Assembly (NCBI GenBank): GCA_017937385.1
Contig: JAGBDR010000046.1
Location: 1 to 35,040, forward strand
DNA length: 35,040 nt
Origin: Parabacteroides sp.
GTDB lineage: Bacteria > Bacteroidota > Bacteroidia > Bacteroidales > Tannerellaceae
Direction: 5' to 3'
Part shown: one piece after another, positions 14,834-23,186 of the stretch
How positions within the stretch are numbered: the stretch's first letter is position 1
How the letters are laid out: every line of letters begins with the position of its first letter
Program-made: the position numbers and the translations under genes
Notes under the pieces: generated by a model
Databases searched by the model: none
The model's input: the letters and a program-made list of their open reading frames with translations, nothing else
Told to the model about the DNA's origin: nothing

Positions 14834-15835
14834 ATGAACAAACTGTTATACATCTTCCTTATTATCTTTTGTTGGAGTTGTAGTCAAAACACCGAAACGG
14901 AAAAACATCAGAGCAAACGCGACCAAATTGTTGACGTACGGGATAAAATGAAAGAATTTTCAACACAGGATGTACTGATAGGACGCATATCAAGAACTTA
15001 TCTAATCGACAATTACTTAATCATTACCGATTACAATTCGCCAGACAAACTCATTCATCTATTTGATAAAAACACGTTCAAACATCTTACCAGTAGCACT
15101 TACCACGGACAAGGGCCAAAGGAAATTGCAAGGATTGGTCACGTTGGAATTGACGAGGCGAACCGACGTTTCTTCGTGTCGGATCATGGCAAACTAAAAA
15201 TATTCGTTTACGACTTAGACAGCGTTTTAACGAATCCGGATTATCAGCCAAGTGTAAAAATGGATATAAAGATCAAGCAGTTCCCGGATGATTATTTATA
15301 TATAAACGACACACTTTGTATTGCCAGAAGCATCGAACCGATAGGAAACAACGATTTTAAGCCCTCAGTTGCCAGATGGAACATGGCTACTGGAGAAATA
15401 ACCCCTATGCCATACGAATATCCCGATCTGGAAAAAGTCCGCTTCATATATGCTGCATCCGCAGAACATCAATTATATGTCCAATGTTACACTCAATACG
15501 ATTTAATGACGATCTGTGATTTCAACGGGAATTTAAAATGGAACATCTACGGCCCAAAATGGAAAAACGGGAAAACGCAGACACAGCACTATTCTCTCGA
15601 TGTCAATTTTTGCGGAGATAAAATCCTGGCACTCTATTCCGGAGGCGATCATCGTACAGATGCCTATTATCCCACAAAGTTTCTGGTCTTCGACTTAAAC
15701 GGCAACTACCTCAAAACCTTAGAAACCGGATATAAGATAACCGATTTTTGCTACGACAAAGAAAACAATCGTCTCATCATAACTCTAAACGATGAGATAC
15801 AATTTGCATATTTGGATTTAAGAGGAATCATTTAA
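14834..15835 (+). CDS. Six-bladed beta-propeller lipoprotein (TolB-like, PF15869 type)
   Basis: A 333-residue lipoprotein. ATG 14834 gives the signal peptide MNKLLYIFLIIFCWSC with lipidated Cys16; the longer ORF passes through the promoter. The body shows repeated propeller blades, with the family hallmark HGQGPKEIARIGHVGID near 95-110 and later blades such as NNRLIITLNDEIQFAYLD at the end. Members are common in Bacteroides, often in variable loci, and their ligands are unknown. The coding DNA is visibly AT-rich (about one-third GC in sampled lines) against more than half GC in the neighbouring channel gene, and it lies next to a tRNA gene, which is consistent with acquisition by transfer. 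It appears monocistronic. Confidence 0.78.
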   Translation: MNKLLYIFLIIFCWSCSQNTETEKHQSKRDQIVDVRDKMKEFSTQDVLIGRISRTYLIDNYLIITDYNSPDKLIHLFDKNTFKHLTSSTYHGQGPKEIARIGHVGIDEANRRFFVSDHGKLKIFVYDLDSVLTNPDYQPSVKMDIKIKQFPDDYLYINDTLCIARSIEPIGNNDFKPSVARWNMATGEITPMPYEYPDLEKVRFIYAASAEHQLYVQCYTQYDLMTICDFNGNLKWNIYGPKWKNGKTQTQHYSLDVNFCGDKILALYSGGDHRTDAYYPTKFLVFDLNGNYLKTLETGYKITDFCYDKENNRLIITLNDEIQFAYLDLRGII

Positions 15836-15970
15836 ATATGGACGAGCCCAAAAGACAACCTATTATCGCCATCAATATACGGAATGTCTTTCTGATCCAC
15901 CATAATAAAAACTATCCGAAAAGACATAAAAAAAGACAGTCACTTACTGTAACTGTCTAATACTAATCCG
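15836..15970. other. Gap between propeller gene and tRNA
   Basis: An AT-rich 135-bp gap. It holds the terminator of the tRNA on the minus strand (15928-15958). A 40-codon open frame starting at ATG 15838 runs through that hairpin and is not supported as a gene. Confidence 0.5.
15928..15958 (-). terminator. Intrinsic terminator of the tRNA gene
   Basis: On the minus strand AGACAGT and ACTGTCT form a perfect 7-bp stem (15958-15934) with an 11-nt loop, followed directly by a run of seven T (15934-15928). It lies 13 nt past the 3' end of the tRNA. Confidence 0.7.
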
Positions 15971-16044
15971 TAGCGAGACCCGGGATTGAACCGGGGACCT
16001 CATGATTATGAATCATGCGCTCTAACCAGCTGAGCTATCTCGCC
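15971..16044 (-). tRNA. tRNA-Met (anticodon CAT, elongator type likely)
   Basis: A 74-nt cloverleaf with no encoded CCA. The acceptor stem GGCGAGA pairs with TCTCGCT (G1-U72), with discriminator A. The D arm is GCTC/GAGC; the anticodon stem CATGA/TCATG carries a loop TTCATAA with anticodon CAT; the T arm is CCCGG/CCGGG with loop TTCAATC. CAT tRNAs may be initiator Met, elongator Met or lysidine-modified Ile. The G1-U72 pair and the anticodon stem lacking three GC pairs argue against an initiator. Absence of C4-G69 and C5-G68 argues against the Ile type recognised by TilS. Elongator Met is therefore the best call. Confidence 0.9.
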
Positions 16045-16077
16045 ATGATATTGTCATCATTTTCTTGATTGACGGTG

Positions 16078-16109
16078 CAAAAGTAGAACTTATTTTTATA
16101 CTGTGCAAC
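16078..16109 (-). promoter_or_regulatory. Promoter of the tRNA gene
   Basis: On the minus strand the -7 box TACTTTTG (16085-16078) is perfect and GTTG (16109-16106) lies exactly 20 bp upstream as a three-of-four -33 box. The -7 box ends 34 nt from the mature tRNA 5' end. Confidence 0.6.
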
Positions 16110-16186
16110 ACTTTCAAGAAAAAAATTTCAATTATTTTGAGTAGTTCCTATTAAGTTCTCAATTTCAAGCTGTTTTTTGAATCAGA

Positions 16187-16218
16187 TTTGGTAAATACCA
16201 ATTCTTTTATTATCTTGT
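16187..16218 (+). promoter_or_regulatory. Probable promoter of the START-like gene
   Basis: TTTG (16187-16190) is followed after 20 bp by TATCTTGT (16211-16218), a near match to TAnnTTTG in which the terminal G is shifted by one position. The start codon at 16241 is 23 nt further on. Confidence 0.45.
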
Positions 16219-16240
16219 GCGCAATAAACACAATGTAAAG

Positions 16241-16624
16241 ATGAAAAAAGAAAAATTTCACATCGAATACATTTTCGACAAAGTTTCAAAACGAAGTTTA
16301 TGGAATCACCTCACCACTCCTCCTGGGTTGTCCGCATGGTTCGCTGATGATGTTATTATTAATGGCAACACGTATGTTTTCAAATGGGACAAGTCCGAAC
16401 AGGAAGCGGAAGTGTTGTCTATGAAACCAGAGATGAGCGTCCGTTTCCGCTGGACGGATGAAGAAGATGAAAATGCCTATTTTGAATTTCAGATCCACAG
16501 CCATGAATTAACCGGATCGACTTCCCTGCAAATAACGGATTTTGCCGAACAGGATGAAAAAAGGGATTCTATCAATTTATGGGACACGCAAGTAGAAGGA
16601 CTGAAGCGGACGCTCGGTATTTAG
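16241..16624 (+). CDS. START-like (SRPBCC/AHSA1-related) domain protein
   Basis: A 127-residue soluble protein. ATG 16241 (MKKEKFHIEYIFDKVSKRSLWNHL) is preferred; upstream in-frame codons lie over the promoter. The sequence fits the Bacteroidetes START-like family (PF19569 type): TTPPGLSAWFADDV near residues 24-38, then a beta-sheet stretch and a C-terminal helix with WDTQVEGLKRTL that closes a hydrophobic cavity. No catalytic residues are evident; related folds bind lipids or other hydrophobic ligands. It sits 71 bp upstream of the lptF/G-like permease gene on the same strand, but that gene has its own promoter, so any functional link to lipid transport is only suggestive. Confidence 0.8.
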   Translation: MKKEKFHIEYIFDKVSKRSLWNHLTTPPGLSAWFADDVIINGNTYVFKWDKSEQEAEVLSMKPEMSVRFRWTDEEDENAYFEFQIHSHELTGSTSLQITDFAEQDEKRDSINLWDTQVEGLKRTLGI

Positions 16625-16643
16625 CTTGTTTTAGTGATTTCTG

Positions 16644-16675
16644 TTAGTGTTCATATCGTTTTTTCACTACTTTTG
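16644..16675 (+). promoter_or_regulatory. Promoter of the lptF/G-ribBA-aminotransferase operon
   Basis: The -7 box TACTTTTG (16668-16675) is a perfect TAnnTTTG, with TTAG (16644-16647) exactly 20 bp upstream. The start codon at 16696 is only 20 nt beyond the -7 box, so the leader is very short. Confidence 0.6.
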
Positions 16676-16695
16676 CGCCGTCAACCGGATAAGCA

Positions 16696-18660
16696 ATGTT
16701 GAAAATAAAACGATTATATACATTTATGCTCCAGACTTTCCTGCCGTTGTTCTTAATGACCTTCGGTATCTGTCTGTTCATTGTGCTTATGCAGTTCCTG
16801 TGGAGGTACATTGACGATATGGTCGGGAAAGGACTGGGGATTCCTGTTTTGGCGGAAATGTTCATGTATGCCGCCCTCTTTCTCGTGCCGATGGCACTCC
16901 CGCTGGCCATTTTGCTGGCTTCTCTTATGACTTTCGGGAATCTCGGCGAACGATTGGAATTGTTGGCAATGAAATCGGCCGGCGTTTCACTCGTCCATAT
17001 CATGCGCCCGCTAATCATCACCGTCAGCCTTATTAGCATCGGGGCTTTCTTCTTCCAAAATTACGCTATGCCGGTCGTACAGGTCAAACTCTACACCCTA
17101 CTTTGGTCCATGAGACAGAAATCTCCTGAACTGGATATACCGGAAGGGGTTTTCTATAACGAAATCACCGGATTTAATGTATATGTAAAACATAAGGACA
17201 CTGAAACCGGACTCCTCCGCGACATGATGATCTATGATTATTCCGAAGGATTCAATAAAGTCGGCGTAATGGTTGCAGATTCAGGACGGCTGAAAACCTC
17301 GGCAGACAAAATGTTTTTGGTCCTTTCCCTATTTAATGGAGAATCTTTTAGAAGTTTGGACAAGCAATCGGGTACAGCAGGCACGAAAAGTTCCGTTCCC
17401 TACCAGAGGGAGACATTCAAAAGCCGGGATATCCTGATCGAATTTGATGCCAACTTCTCACGGACAGACGAATCGTTCATGCAAAACCAGTTTATGGGTA
17501 AAAATATGCATGACCTGCAAACGTTCATTGACTCCGTTTCCGTACGTTTGGACAGCATACAAAGCGTCAACGCCAAAAATGTTTACGAAACTTCCTACAA
17601 AAAGACACTTAAGAGACCGCAAGACATAAAGCAAGATCAAGCAAAGGAGGAACCGAATGATGAGCAATCCGATACCCAGACCGTAACAACGGTCAAGGCG
17701 GATGAACCGGCGATCGTCATGAACTTCGACAGCCTCTACCTGGCAGAAAATCCCGGAAAAAAAGCGACAATCCTGACCCGTGCGAAGTCAAGTATCGAGA
17801 ATATGAAAGCCGATTACTTTTTCAAAGCCGCCACAATCGGAGACGAAGCCTACCGGGTGCGCCGCCATTTGACAGAATGGCACAACAAATTCACGATCTC
17901 GTTTGCCTGTCTGGTCTTCTTTTTCATCGGTGCGCCGCTTGGAGCCATCATACGGAAAGGAGGTTTGGGAACTCCGGTGGTTCTTTCCGTCCTCCTTTTT
18001 ATCTTTTATTATGTGATTAACAATATCGGCTTCAAGATGGCCCGCGACGGCGTTTGGGAAGCCTGGCAGGGAATGTGGTTGAGTTCCGCGGTCTTGGCCC
18101 CGTTAGGTATCTTCCTGACCTATAAGGCCGTAAACGATTCTGTCATCCTGAATGCCGATACCTACCTGAACGCCTTGAAAAATCTGTTCGGAAAACGATC
18201 CGGCAGAAAGGTGGAAATGAAAGAGGTGATTATGTTCAATCCGGATTACGGGCAGACCGTCCTCCAACTGAAACAACTGGCAAAAGAATGTGAGGTATAT
18301 CTGGTTGCCCATAAGCGATGGACCAATTACTTCCGTTTTTGGAAACAGGGCGGACGCGATCATGCAGCCGAGCAACTGACGGTAAAGATGGACGGCATCA
18401 TCGAAGAATTGTCAAACTCGGACCAGAATTTGGTTTTAAACAAACTGATGGACTATCCGATCATCAGCGGTTACAACCAGATAAATGCAAAAATAAACGG
18501 GAAAGCCGGACTGGCAGTCGGCCTCTTTTTCCCGATCGGGCTTCCGGTTTATCTGCTTGCCACATACCAACGCAAACTTTTGCGACATGATATCAAGATG
18601 GTACAAAAGACAAGCAATGAACTGATTGATATAATTGAAAAAATACCCGTATCTTTGTGA
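16696..18660 (+). CDS. LptF/LptG-family (YjgP/YjgQ) permease
   Basis: A 654-residue inner-membrane permease of the lipopolysaccharide transporter family, which with LptB moves LPS from the inner membrane towards the LptA bridge. Three N-terminal helices (about 10-37, 52-80, 101-120) carry the family motif LERLELLAMKSAGVS. The periplasmic domain starts with PEGVFYNEI and contains a charged, low-complexity insertion (about 300-335). Three further helices follow (about 400-420, 428-448, 460-478). Beyond them is an unusually long tail of about 170 residues with one more predicted helix (about 605-625); E. coli LptF and LptG end near residue 360. It is the first gene of an operon with ribBA (26-nt gap). 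Whether it acts as LptF or LptG cannot be told. Confidence 0.88.
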   Translation: MLKIKRLYTFMLQTFLPLFLMTFGICLFIVLMQFLWRYIDDMVGKGLGIPVLAEMFMYAALFLVPMALPLAILLASLMTFGNLGERLELLAMKSAGVSLVHIMRPLIITVSLISIGAFFFQNYAMPVVQVKLYTLLWSMRQKSPELDIPEGVFYNEITGFNVYVKHKDTETGLLRDMMIYDYSEGFNKVGVMVADSGRLKTSADKMFLVLSLFNGESFRSLDKQSGTAGTKSSVPYQRETFKSRDILIEFDANFSRTDESFMQNQFMGKNMHDLQTFIDSVSVRLDSIQSVNAKNVYETSYKKTLKRPQDIKQDQAKEEPNDEQSDTQTVTTVKADEPAIVMNFDSLYLAENPGKKATILTRAKSSIENMKADYFFKAATIGDEAYRVRRHLTEWHNKFTISFACLVFFFIGAPLGAIIRKGGLGTPVVLSVLLFIFYYVINNIGFKMARDGVWEAWQGMWLSSAVLAPLGIFLTYKAVNDSVILNADTYLNALKNLFGKRSGRKVEMKEVIMFNPDYGQTVLQLKQLAKECEVYLVAHKRWTNYFRFWKQGGRDHAAEQLTVKMDGIIEELSNSDQNLVLNKLMDYPIISGYNQINAKINGKAGLAVGLFFPIGLPVYLLATYQRKLLRHDIKMVQKTSNELIDIIEKIPVSL

Positions 18661-18686
18661 AATAAGAAATATAAGTAAAAGAGTAT

Positions 18687-19904
18687 ATGAGCGAAATCAA
18701 ATTAAACACCATTGAAGAAGCTATTGAAGACTTCCGCGAAGGAAAATTCTTAATCGTAGTTGATGATGAAGATCGCGAAAATGAAGGTGATTTTATTATT
18801 GCCGCCGAAAAGATAACTCCCGAAAAAGTAAACTTCATGCTGAAAAACGGTCGTGGCGTACTGTGTGCACCGATCACGGAAGAGCGTTGCCAGGAACTGG
18901 AACTTGACATGCAGGTTGCAAACAACACTTCTCTGTTGGGAACCCCGTTCACGATAACGGTAGACAAATTAGGCGGCGGTTGTACGACAGGTGTTTCGAT
19001 GTTTGACCGGGCAGAAACCATTCTGGCGCTCGCCGATCCGAAAACCAAACCGTCCGACCTGGGCCGTCCGGGACACGTCAACCCGCTTCGCGCCCGTTCA
19101 CGAGGTGTGTTACGCCGTGCCGGACATACCGAAGCTGCCGTCGATTTGGCTCGCCTCGCCGGTTTATATCCGGCCGGTGCACTGATCGAGATCATCAATG
19201 AAGACGGAACAATGGCCCGCCTACCTCAACTGATCGAGGTCGCCAAGAAGTTTGATATCAAAATCATCTGCATCAAAGATTTGATTTCATACCGTCTGAA
19301 AACAGAATCGATCGTAGAAAACGGTGTCGAAGTGGATTTGCCTACCCAATATGGCCACTTCCGCCTGATCCCTTTCCGCCAGAAAAGTAACGGGCTGGAG
19401 CACATCGCCCTGATAAAAGGCAAGTTCGAGCCGGACGAATCGATTTTGGTACGTGTACATTCATCTTGTGCAACCGGTGACATCTTCGGTTCCATGCGTT
19501 GCGAATGTGGCGAACAGCTGCACAAAGCCATGCAACGTATCGAACAAGAAGGCAAAGGCGTAATCGTTTACCTGAACCAGGAAGGACGTGGCATCGGGCT
19601 GATGGAAAAGATGAAAGCTTATAAACTTCAAGAAGACGGTTTGGATACTGTTGATGCCAACTTGCACCTCGGGCATCAGGCAGACGAACGCGATTACGGT
19701 GTCGGTGCCCAGATCCTGCGTCATTTGGGTGTCACCAAGATGCGCCTGATGACTAACAATCCCGTCAAACGTGTCGGACTGGAGGCATACGGGCTGACAG
19801 TCGTAGAAAACGTCCCCATCGAAGTTGCTCCGAATCCTTACAACGAATTCTATATGAAGACGAAAAAGGAACGTATGGGACACGTCTTACACAATATCAA
19901 ATAA
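18687..19904 (+). CDS. ribBA: Bifunctional DHBP synthase / GTP cyclohydrolase II
   Basis: A 405-residue fusion catalysing two entry steps of riboflavin synthesis. The RibB half (about 1-205) makes 3,4-dihydroxy-2-butanone 4-phosphate from ribulose 5-phosphate, with the acidic metal motif [10 protein letters not shown] and [18 protein letters not shown]. The RibA half (about 210-400) opens GTP, with the zinc-binding cysteines in [17 protein letters not shown] and the GRGIGL motif. All key residues appear intact and the length is normal. It lies 26 nt after the LptF/G-like gene and 26 nt before the aminotransferase, in one operon. No FMN riboswitch is visible in the 26-nt gap. Confidence 0.96.
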   Translation: MSEIKLNTIEEAIEDFREGKFLIVVDDEDRENEGDFIIAAEKITPEKVNFMLKNGRGVLCAPITEERCQELELDMQVANNTSLLGTPFTITVDKLGGGCTTGVSMFDRAETILALADPKTKPSDLGRPGHVNPLRARSRGVLRRAGHTEAAVDLARLAGLYPAGALIEIINEDGTMARLPQLIEVAKKFDIKIICIKDLISYRLKTESIVENGVEVDLPTQYGHFRLIPFRQKSNGLEHIALIKGKFEPDESILVRVHSSCATGDIFGSMRCECGEQLHKAMQRIEQEGKGVIVYLNQEGRGIGLMEKMKAYKLQEDGLDTVDANLHLGHQADERDYGVGAQILRHLGVTKMRLMTNNPVKRVGLEAYGLTVVENVPIEVAPNPYNEFYMKTKKERMGHVLHNIK

Positions 19905-19930
19905 ATTTATAATTACATAATAACACGATC

Positions 19931-21124
19931 ATGACACAAGTATCAGCACGTTTAGCAAGTTTGTCGCCATCCGCAACACTGGCGATGTCCCAAAAGAGCA
20001 GTGAATTAAAGGCTCAGGGAGTTGATGTTATCAACTTAAGTGTCGGAGAACCCGACTTCAATACTCCCGAAGCGATCAAGGAAGCTGCCAAAAAAGCTAT
20101 CGACGAAAATTATTCTCGCTATTCACCCGTTGCTGGTTATCCGGCTTTACGCAACGCCATCGTTGCCAAGCTGAAAAACGAAAACGGATTGGAATACACT
20201 GCCAACCAGATTTCTTGCGCAAATGGTGCCAAACAATCCGTTTGTAATACAATCATGGTGCTGGTTAATCCGGGCGACGAAGTGATTATCCCGGCTCCGT
20301 TCTGGGTCAGCTATCCGGAAATGGTAAAATTGGCAGAAGGCATACCAGTGATCGTTGCGGCCGGTATCGAACAGGATTTTAAGATTACTCCGGCACAATT
20401 GGAAGCCGCTATCACACCGAAGACAAAAGCGCTGGTTCTCTGTTCTCCGTCCAATCCGACCGGTTCAGTCTACAGTGCGGAAGAATTGGCAGGTTTGGCC
20501 GAAGTACTGAAAAAGTATCCGGAAATCATCGTGATTGCAGATGAAATCTACGAACATATCAACTATATCGGCAAGCACAACAGCATCGCACAGGTAGAAG
20601 GGATGAAAGACCGTACAGTCATTATCAACGGTGTTTCCAAAGCATACGCCATGACTGGTTGGCGTATCGGTTTTATCGCCGGACCGGAATGGATCGTGAA
20701 AGCTGTCAACAAATTGCAGGGACAATATACCTCAGGTCCATGTTCCGTATCCCAAAAAGCAGCAGAAGCGGCTTATACAGGTTCGCAGGAACCGGTAGAG
20801 GAAATGCGCAAAGCCTTTGAACGCCGTCGTGACTTGATTGTCAGTTTAGCAAAAGAAGTTCCGGGCTTTGAGGTAAACAAACCGGAAGGAGCTTTCTATT
20901 TATTCCCCAAATGTAGCTATTACTACGGCAAGACAGATGGAACGCATGTCGTCAACAACGCAGACGATCTGGCTATGTATCTCTTGGAAGTGGCACACGT
21001 GGCTTGTGTTGGAGGGACTTCTTTCGGAGCACCTGAATGCATCCGCATGAGCTATGCTACCAGTGACGAAAATATCGTGGAAGCAATCAAACGTATCAAA
21101 GAGGCACTGGCCAGCTTAAAATAG
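19931..21124 (+). CDS. Class I pyridoxal-phosphate aminotransferase (aspartate type)
   Basis: A 397-residue cytosolic fold-type I aminotransferase, class I-gamma, closest in pattern to aspartate aminotransferases (aspartate plus 2-oxoglutarate to oxaloacetate plus glutamate). Visible motifs are LSVGEPDFNTPEAIKEAA (substrate side), CSPSNPTGSVYS, ADEIYEHINY (cofactor aspartate and tyrosine) and SKAYAMTGWRIGF, whose Lys237 forms the Schiff base. The C-terminal arginine that binds the alpha-carboxylate lies in ECIRMSYATS. Some class members also accept prephenate or aromatic acids, so exact specificity is inferred. It is the last gene of the operon and ends 26 nt before a strong terminator. Confidence 0.92.
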   Translation: MTQVSARLASLSPSATLAMSQKSSELKAQGVDVINLSVGEPDFNTPEAIKEAAKKAIDENYSRYSPVAGYPALRNAIVAKLKNENGLEYTANQISCANGAKQSVCNTIMVLVNPGDEVIIPAPFWVSYPEMVKLAEGIPVIVAAGIEQDFKITPAQLEAAITPKTKALVLCSPSNPTGSVYSAEELAGLAEVLKKYPEIIVIADEIYEHINYIGKHNSIAQVEGMKDRTVIINGVSKAYAMTGWRIGFIAGPEWIVKAVNKLQGQYTSGPCSVSQKAAEAAYTGSQEPVEEMRKAFERRRDLIVSLAKEVPGFEVNKPEGAFYLFPKCSYYYGKTDGTHVVNNADDLAMYLLEVAHVACVGGTSFGAPECIRMSYATSDENIVEAIKRIKEALASLK

Positions 21125-21144
21125 GCAGGAATCACAATACCCAT

Positions 21145-21178
21145 AAAAAAGGGGTTCGGAAAACCGAACCCCTTTTTT
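21145..21178. terminator. Symmetric bidirectional intrinsic terminator
   Basis: GGGGTTCGG (21151-21159) and CCGAACCCC (21164-21172) form a perfect 9-bp stem with an AAAA loop. It is flanked by six A on the left and six T on the right, so it can end transcripts from both the aminotransferase operon (+) and the ribosomal operon (-), which converge here. Confidence 0.95.
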
Positions 21179-21200
21179 ATTCCATTCTGCCGAAGCAAAA

Positions 21201-22190
21201 TTATTCAGCACGCAAAGTGAAGCGTTTGAATGCCAAGATCTGCAATTCAGGATCAGCTTCCTTCATAGTTTCTCTTACCGTCTTCTTGCCATCCATGATA
21301 TCTTCCTGGTTCAGCAAGCAAACTTCTTTCAAGAACTTGCCAAGACGGCCCTTAGCAATGTTCTCGATCATTTGCTGAGGCAGGTTTGCTGCTTTTTCAG
21401 CAGAAACTGTAGCGATGATTTCTTTTGCTTTGGCAACATCTTCAGCCGTGATCCAGCCTTTAGCCATGTTGCTTTCCATGTGGTCTTCGCTATCCACGTG
21501 TGTCGGGTTGATTCCGGCTTTCTTCAGAGCAGCTTCAACAGCTTTCTGTACCTGTTCAGCTTTTGTCTTTTCGATAGCTACCTGGATTTCCTGTTCCTTT
21601 ACAGATTCCGGCACACCAGCTTCATCGATAGCGATAGGATTCATGGCTGCGATCTGCATAGCGATGTTGTGAGCAGCTTCTTCTGATTCCTTATTGAAAG
21701 CAGCGATTGTACAGAGCTGGTTCTTACCCATGTGGTTGTAAACAGTCGTATAAGTACCTTCTACCACGTTGTAACCGTCCAGTTCCATCTTTTCGCCCGT
21801 GATACCGCTACGATCCGTAACTGCATCCTGTACAGTACCCTTACCCATCGGCAGAGCTTTCACTTCATCCAATGTTTTGCACTTGTTAGCGACAGCAGCA
21901 TCCAGGATAGCCTGAGTCAAAGCGATAAAGTCTTCATTCTTAGCAACGAAGTCTGTTTCGCATTTCAACGCGATGATAGCAGCGAATTCACCGTCTTTCT
22001 TTGCCAACACGCAACCTTCTGCAGCTTCACGGTCAGAACGTTTAGCGGCAATAGCCTGTCCTTTTTTACGGATAATTTCCATTGCCTTTTCGATGTCACC
22101 GTCAGATTCGGTCAACGCCTTCTTACAGTCCATCATTCCAGCCCCGCTCATTTTGCGCAGCTTGGTTATATCAGCCATAGTTACAGCCAT
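21201..22190 (-). CDS. tsf: Elongation factor Ts
   Basis: A 329-residue guanine nucleotide exchange factor for EF-Tu. The N-terminal UBA-like domain (about 5-45, ITKLRKMSGAGMMDCKKAL) is followed by the TDFVAKN motif (about 80) that contacts EF-Tu, then two core subdomains. Length fits Bacteroidetes EF-Ts, which is longer than the E. coli protein (283). The initiating MAVTMADITKLR could also begin at the second methionine. It is the last gene of the rplM-rpsI-rpsB-tsf operon, separated from rpsB by an unusual 153-nt gap with two opposed heptamer tracts. Transcription ends at the shared terminator. Confidence 0.97.
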   Translation of the reverse strand: MAVTMADITKLRKMSGAGMMDCKKALTESDGDIEKAMEIIRKKGQAIAAKRSDREAAEGCVLAKKDGEFAAIIALKCETDFVAKNEDFIALTQAILDAAVANKCKTLDEVKALPMGKGTVQDAVTDRSGITGEKMELDGYNVVEGTYTTVYNHMGKNQLCTIAAFNKESEEAAHNIAMQIAAMNPIAIDEAGVPESVKEQEIQVAIEKTKAEQVQKAVEAALKKAGINPTHVDSEDHMESNMAKGWITAEDVAKAKEIIATVSAEKAANLPQQMIENIAKGRLGKFLKEVCLLNQEDIMDGKKTVRETMKEADPELQILAFKRFTLRAE

Positions 22191-22226
22191 AATCTTATTC
22201 TCTTATTTATTAAATGTTTACTTTAT

Positions 22227-22338
22227 TAATAGACAATGGACAATTGACAATTGACAATTCAAGTCAAAAGCCAATTGCCCATCGTTTCGTTTTATGTCTC
22301 TCTTAATTGCCAATTGTCAATTATCAATTGCCAATCGG
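22227..22338. repeat. Opposed pair of 7-bp repeat tracts between rpsB and tsf
   Basis: Left tract 22227-22261: TAATAGA, CAATGGA, CAATTGA, CAATTGA, CAATTCA. Right tract 22304-22338: TAATTGC, CAATTGT, CAATTAT, CAATTGC, CAATCGG, i.e. the reverse-complement orientation. With about 42 nt between them, the mRNA could fold into an imperfect stem of about 30 bp. The pair fills the gap between the rpsB stop and the tsf start. Confidence 0.75.
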
Positions 22339-22343
22339 TTGAA

Positions 22344-23186
22344 TTACTCTTCGTCTTTAGCGAACTTGCCAGCAACGTTAGCGTTCAGAGCGTCGTCGTC
22401 TTCTTTCTTAGTACGTTCTTTCTTTACAGCAGCTTTAGCTTTACGTTCTCTTTTAGGAGCTTCGCCTTCGCCGGCAGCTTCTGTATCGATCTTTTCAGCT
22501 TTACGTTCCTGCAGACCTTCGTTCATGGCTTCGCAGATAGCACCCAAGATAACTTCTACAGATTTTGTAGCGTCATCGTTAGCCGGAATCACGTAGTCGA
22601 TGTTGTTCGGGTCAGAGTTCGTATCAACCATACCGAATACAGGGATACCCAGACGGTTCGCTTCACGGACTGCGATATGTTCTTTCATCACGTCAACAAC
22701 GAACAAAGCAGACGGAAGACGAGTCAGGTCTACGATAGAGCCCAATGTCTTTTCCAACTTAGCACGCTGACGAGTGATCTGAAGTTTTTCTCTTTTGGAA
22801 AGATTATCAAATGTACCATCTTTTGTCATCTTATCGATAGTAGCCATCTTCTTGATAGCTTTACGGATAGTCGGGAAGTTAGTCAACATACCACCCGGCC
22901 AACGTTCGATCACGTAAGGCATACCAACAGAAGCTGCCTTATCGGCGACAACTTGTTTAGCTTGTTTTTTAGTAGCGACGAAAAGCACTTTCTTGCCCTG
23001 TTTTGCCAGGTTTTTCATTACTTCTGCTGCTTCGTCTACTTTAGCAACTGTTTTATATAAGTCAATGATATGAATACCATTGCGCTCCATGAAGATATAA
23101 GGAGCCATTGCAGGGTTCCACTTTCTTTTTAAGTGTCCGAAGTGTACGCCAGCTTCTAATAACTGATCAAAATTAACTCTTGACAT
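22344..23186 (-). CDS. rpsB: Small ribosomal subunit protein uS2
   Basis: A 280-residue 30S subunit protein. Family motifs include LLEAGVHFGHLKRKWNPAMAPYIF at the start, FVATKKQAKQVV, and RWPGGMLTNFPTI. The core ends near residue 232; the last 45 or so residues form a highly charged Lys/Arg/Glu tail (from EAAGEGEAPKRERK) that is probably disordered and is absent from the 241-residue E. coli protein. It is the third gene of the ribosomal operon. A 141-nt gap upstream with pairing potential may hold an rpsB-specific leader. Confidence 0.97.
   Translation of the reverse strand: MSRVNFDQLLEAGVHFGHLKRKWNPAMAPYIFMERNGIHIIDLYKTVAKVDEAAEVMKNLAKQGKKVLFVATKKQAKQVVADKAASVGMPYVIERWPGGMLTNFPTIRKAIKKMATIDKMTKDGTFDNLSKREKLQITRQRAKLEKTLGSIVDLTRLPSALFVVDVMKEHIAVREANRLGIPVFGMVDTNSDPNNIDYVIPANDDATKSVEVILGAICEAMNEGLQERKAEKIDTEAAGEGEAPKRERKAKAAVKKERTKKEDDDALNANVAGKFAKDEE

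Noticed and set aside
15838-15960. 40-codon open frame after the propeller gene
   Set aside because: No recognisable domain or leader, and it runs through the tRNA terminator hairpin.
15971-16044. tRNA-Ile(CAT) or initiator tRNA
   Set aside because: It lacks the C4-G69/C5-G68 pairs of lysidine-type Ile tRNA and the three GC pairs in the anticodon stem of initiators.
18661-18686. FMN riboswitch before ribBA
   Set aside because: Only 26 nt separate ribBA from the upstream gene, too little for the element, and no matching sequence is present.
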